From NCBI GenBank assembly GCA_017437045.1, contig JAFSBY010000043.1, positions 62,001 to 126,000 on the forward strand: a DNA stretch of 64,000 bases, given 5' to 3'. Made by a program: the position numbers and the translations under genes. The notes beneath the pieces were generated by a model that was given only the letters and a program-made list of their open reading frames with translations, had not been told where the DNA came from and ran no database searches. Source of the DNA: Alistipes sp. Its GTDB lineage: Bacteria; Bacteroidota; Bacteroidia; Bacteroidales; Rikenellaceae. Of the stretch, positions 63,610-64,000 are shown in pieces (the stretch's first letter is position 1; every line of letters begins with the position of its first letter).

Positions 63610-64000
63610 ATGGCTTTCTTGAAAGAATTTAAGGAGTTTGCCTTGAAGGGCAATGTCATGGACATGGCCGTCGGTGTGATCATTGGCGGTGCATTTGGTA
63701 AGATTGTCACCTCGCTGGTCAATGATGTGCTGATGCCGATCATCAGCCTGCCGCTGGGTAGCACGAACTTCTCCGACTTGAGCGTCACGCTGCGCGAGGC
63801 TGTCGAGGCCACCGAGACTACGCCGGCCGTAGCCGAGGTGGTTTGGAAGTATGGAGCCTTCCTGCAGCAGTGCTTGGACTTCATCATTCTGGCCTTCTGC
63901 GTATTCCTGATGGTCAAGATGATGAACAAGCTCTCGAAGAAGAAGGAGGCTGCACCCGCTCCGGCACCCGAACCGCCGAAGCCGACCAAGGATCAGGAGC
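63610..64000 (+). CDS. mscL: Large-conductance mechanosensitive channel (truncated by the window edge)
   Basis: The frame from ATG 63610 is open to the right edge (130 codons). It begins MAFLKEFKEFALKGNVMDMAVGVIIGGAFGKIV, the MscL N-helix and TM1 with the pore constriction, followed by the periplasmic loop and TM2 (CLDFIILAFCVFLMVKMMNKL) and a Lys/Ala/Pro-rich cytoplasmic tail (about 115-130). MscL opens in the inner membrane on osmotic downshock to release solutes. Family length is about 130-150, so only the tail end is missing. Confidence 0.95.
   Translation, partial: MAFLKEFKEFALKGNVMDMAVGVIIGGAFGKIVTSLVNDVLMPIISLPLGSTNFSDLSVTLREAVEATETTPAVAEVVWKYGAFLQQCLDFIILAFCVFLMVKMMNKLSKKKEAAPAPAPEPPKPTKDQE

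Noticed and set aside
1..64000. CRISPR arrays, insertion sequences and prophage genes
   Set aside because: No spaced direct-repeat arrays, transposase motifs or phage structural genes were seen; the only repeats are those at 33671-33945.

Overview
The window looks like a chromosomal segment of a gut-type Bacteroidales, most like Alistipes or another Rikenellaceae. The reasons are SusC/SusD pairs, a one-protein hybrid two-component regulator, NigD-like and fimbrillin-like lipoproteins, -7 boxes of the TAnnTTTG type, few Shine-Dalgarno sequences, and a GC content that looks to be in the mid-50s by eye. Species assignment is inference.

Positions 1-30059 hold a large polysaccharide utilization locus (PUL). 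A minus-strand arm carries a hybrid two-component regulator, a GH97 enzyme and a secreted alpha/beta hydrolase. A plus-strand arm starts with an ECF-type sigma factor, followed by SusC, SusD, a BIG2-repeat surface lipoprotein, an alginate-lyase-like protein, a 49-residue peptide and a fimbrillin-like lipoprotein, and ends at a strong terminator (19059-19093). A second plus-strand run encodes GH97, GH28-like, GH127/146-like, heparinase II/III-like, GH43 and GH88 enzymes. Two lyase-type proteins plus an unsaturated glucuronyl hydrolase imply a uronic-acid-containing glycan, decorated with alpha-linked hexose and probably arabinofuranose.

Positions 30275-33550 encode a sugar kinase, a phosphomannose isomerase and a sugar permease (hexose entry). 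Next come repeats beside a tRNA-Gly(CCC) gene, an acyl-CoA synthetase and LepA. A tryptophan-synthase beta homologue (TrpB2) follows, preceded by a leader peptide with three consecutive Trp codons and a terminator, i.e. a ribosome-mediated attenuator. LysA, a drug/metabolite-type transporter, a serine hydrolase, a periplasmic binding lipoprotein, a NigD-like lipoprotein and PheT come next.

Positions 49107-58020 are a minus-strand gene run: split transketolase (N and C subunits), FGGY kinase, fucose-isomerase-like enzyme, a hypothetical protein, a GH43-like propeller lipoprotein, a 48-residue peptide and a fimbrillin/FN3 lipoprotein. This looks like a dedicated sugar catabolic pathway. The 48-residue peptide is an obvious relative of the 49-residue one in the PUL, and both sit immediately upstream of a fimbrillin-like lipoprotein.

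The right end has a HAD phosphatase, a short-chain dehydrogenase, a DUF486 membrane protein, a sodium:solute symporter, a biotin-dependent carboxylase/decarboxylase alpha subunit, and the start of mscL, cut by the window edge.
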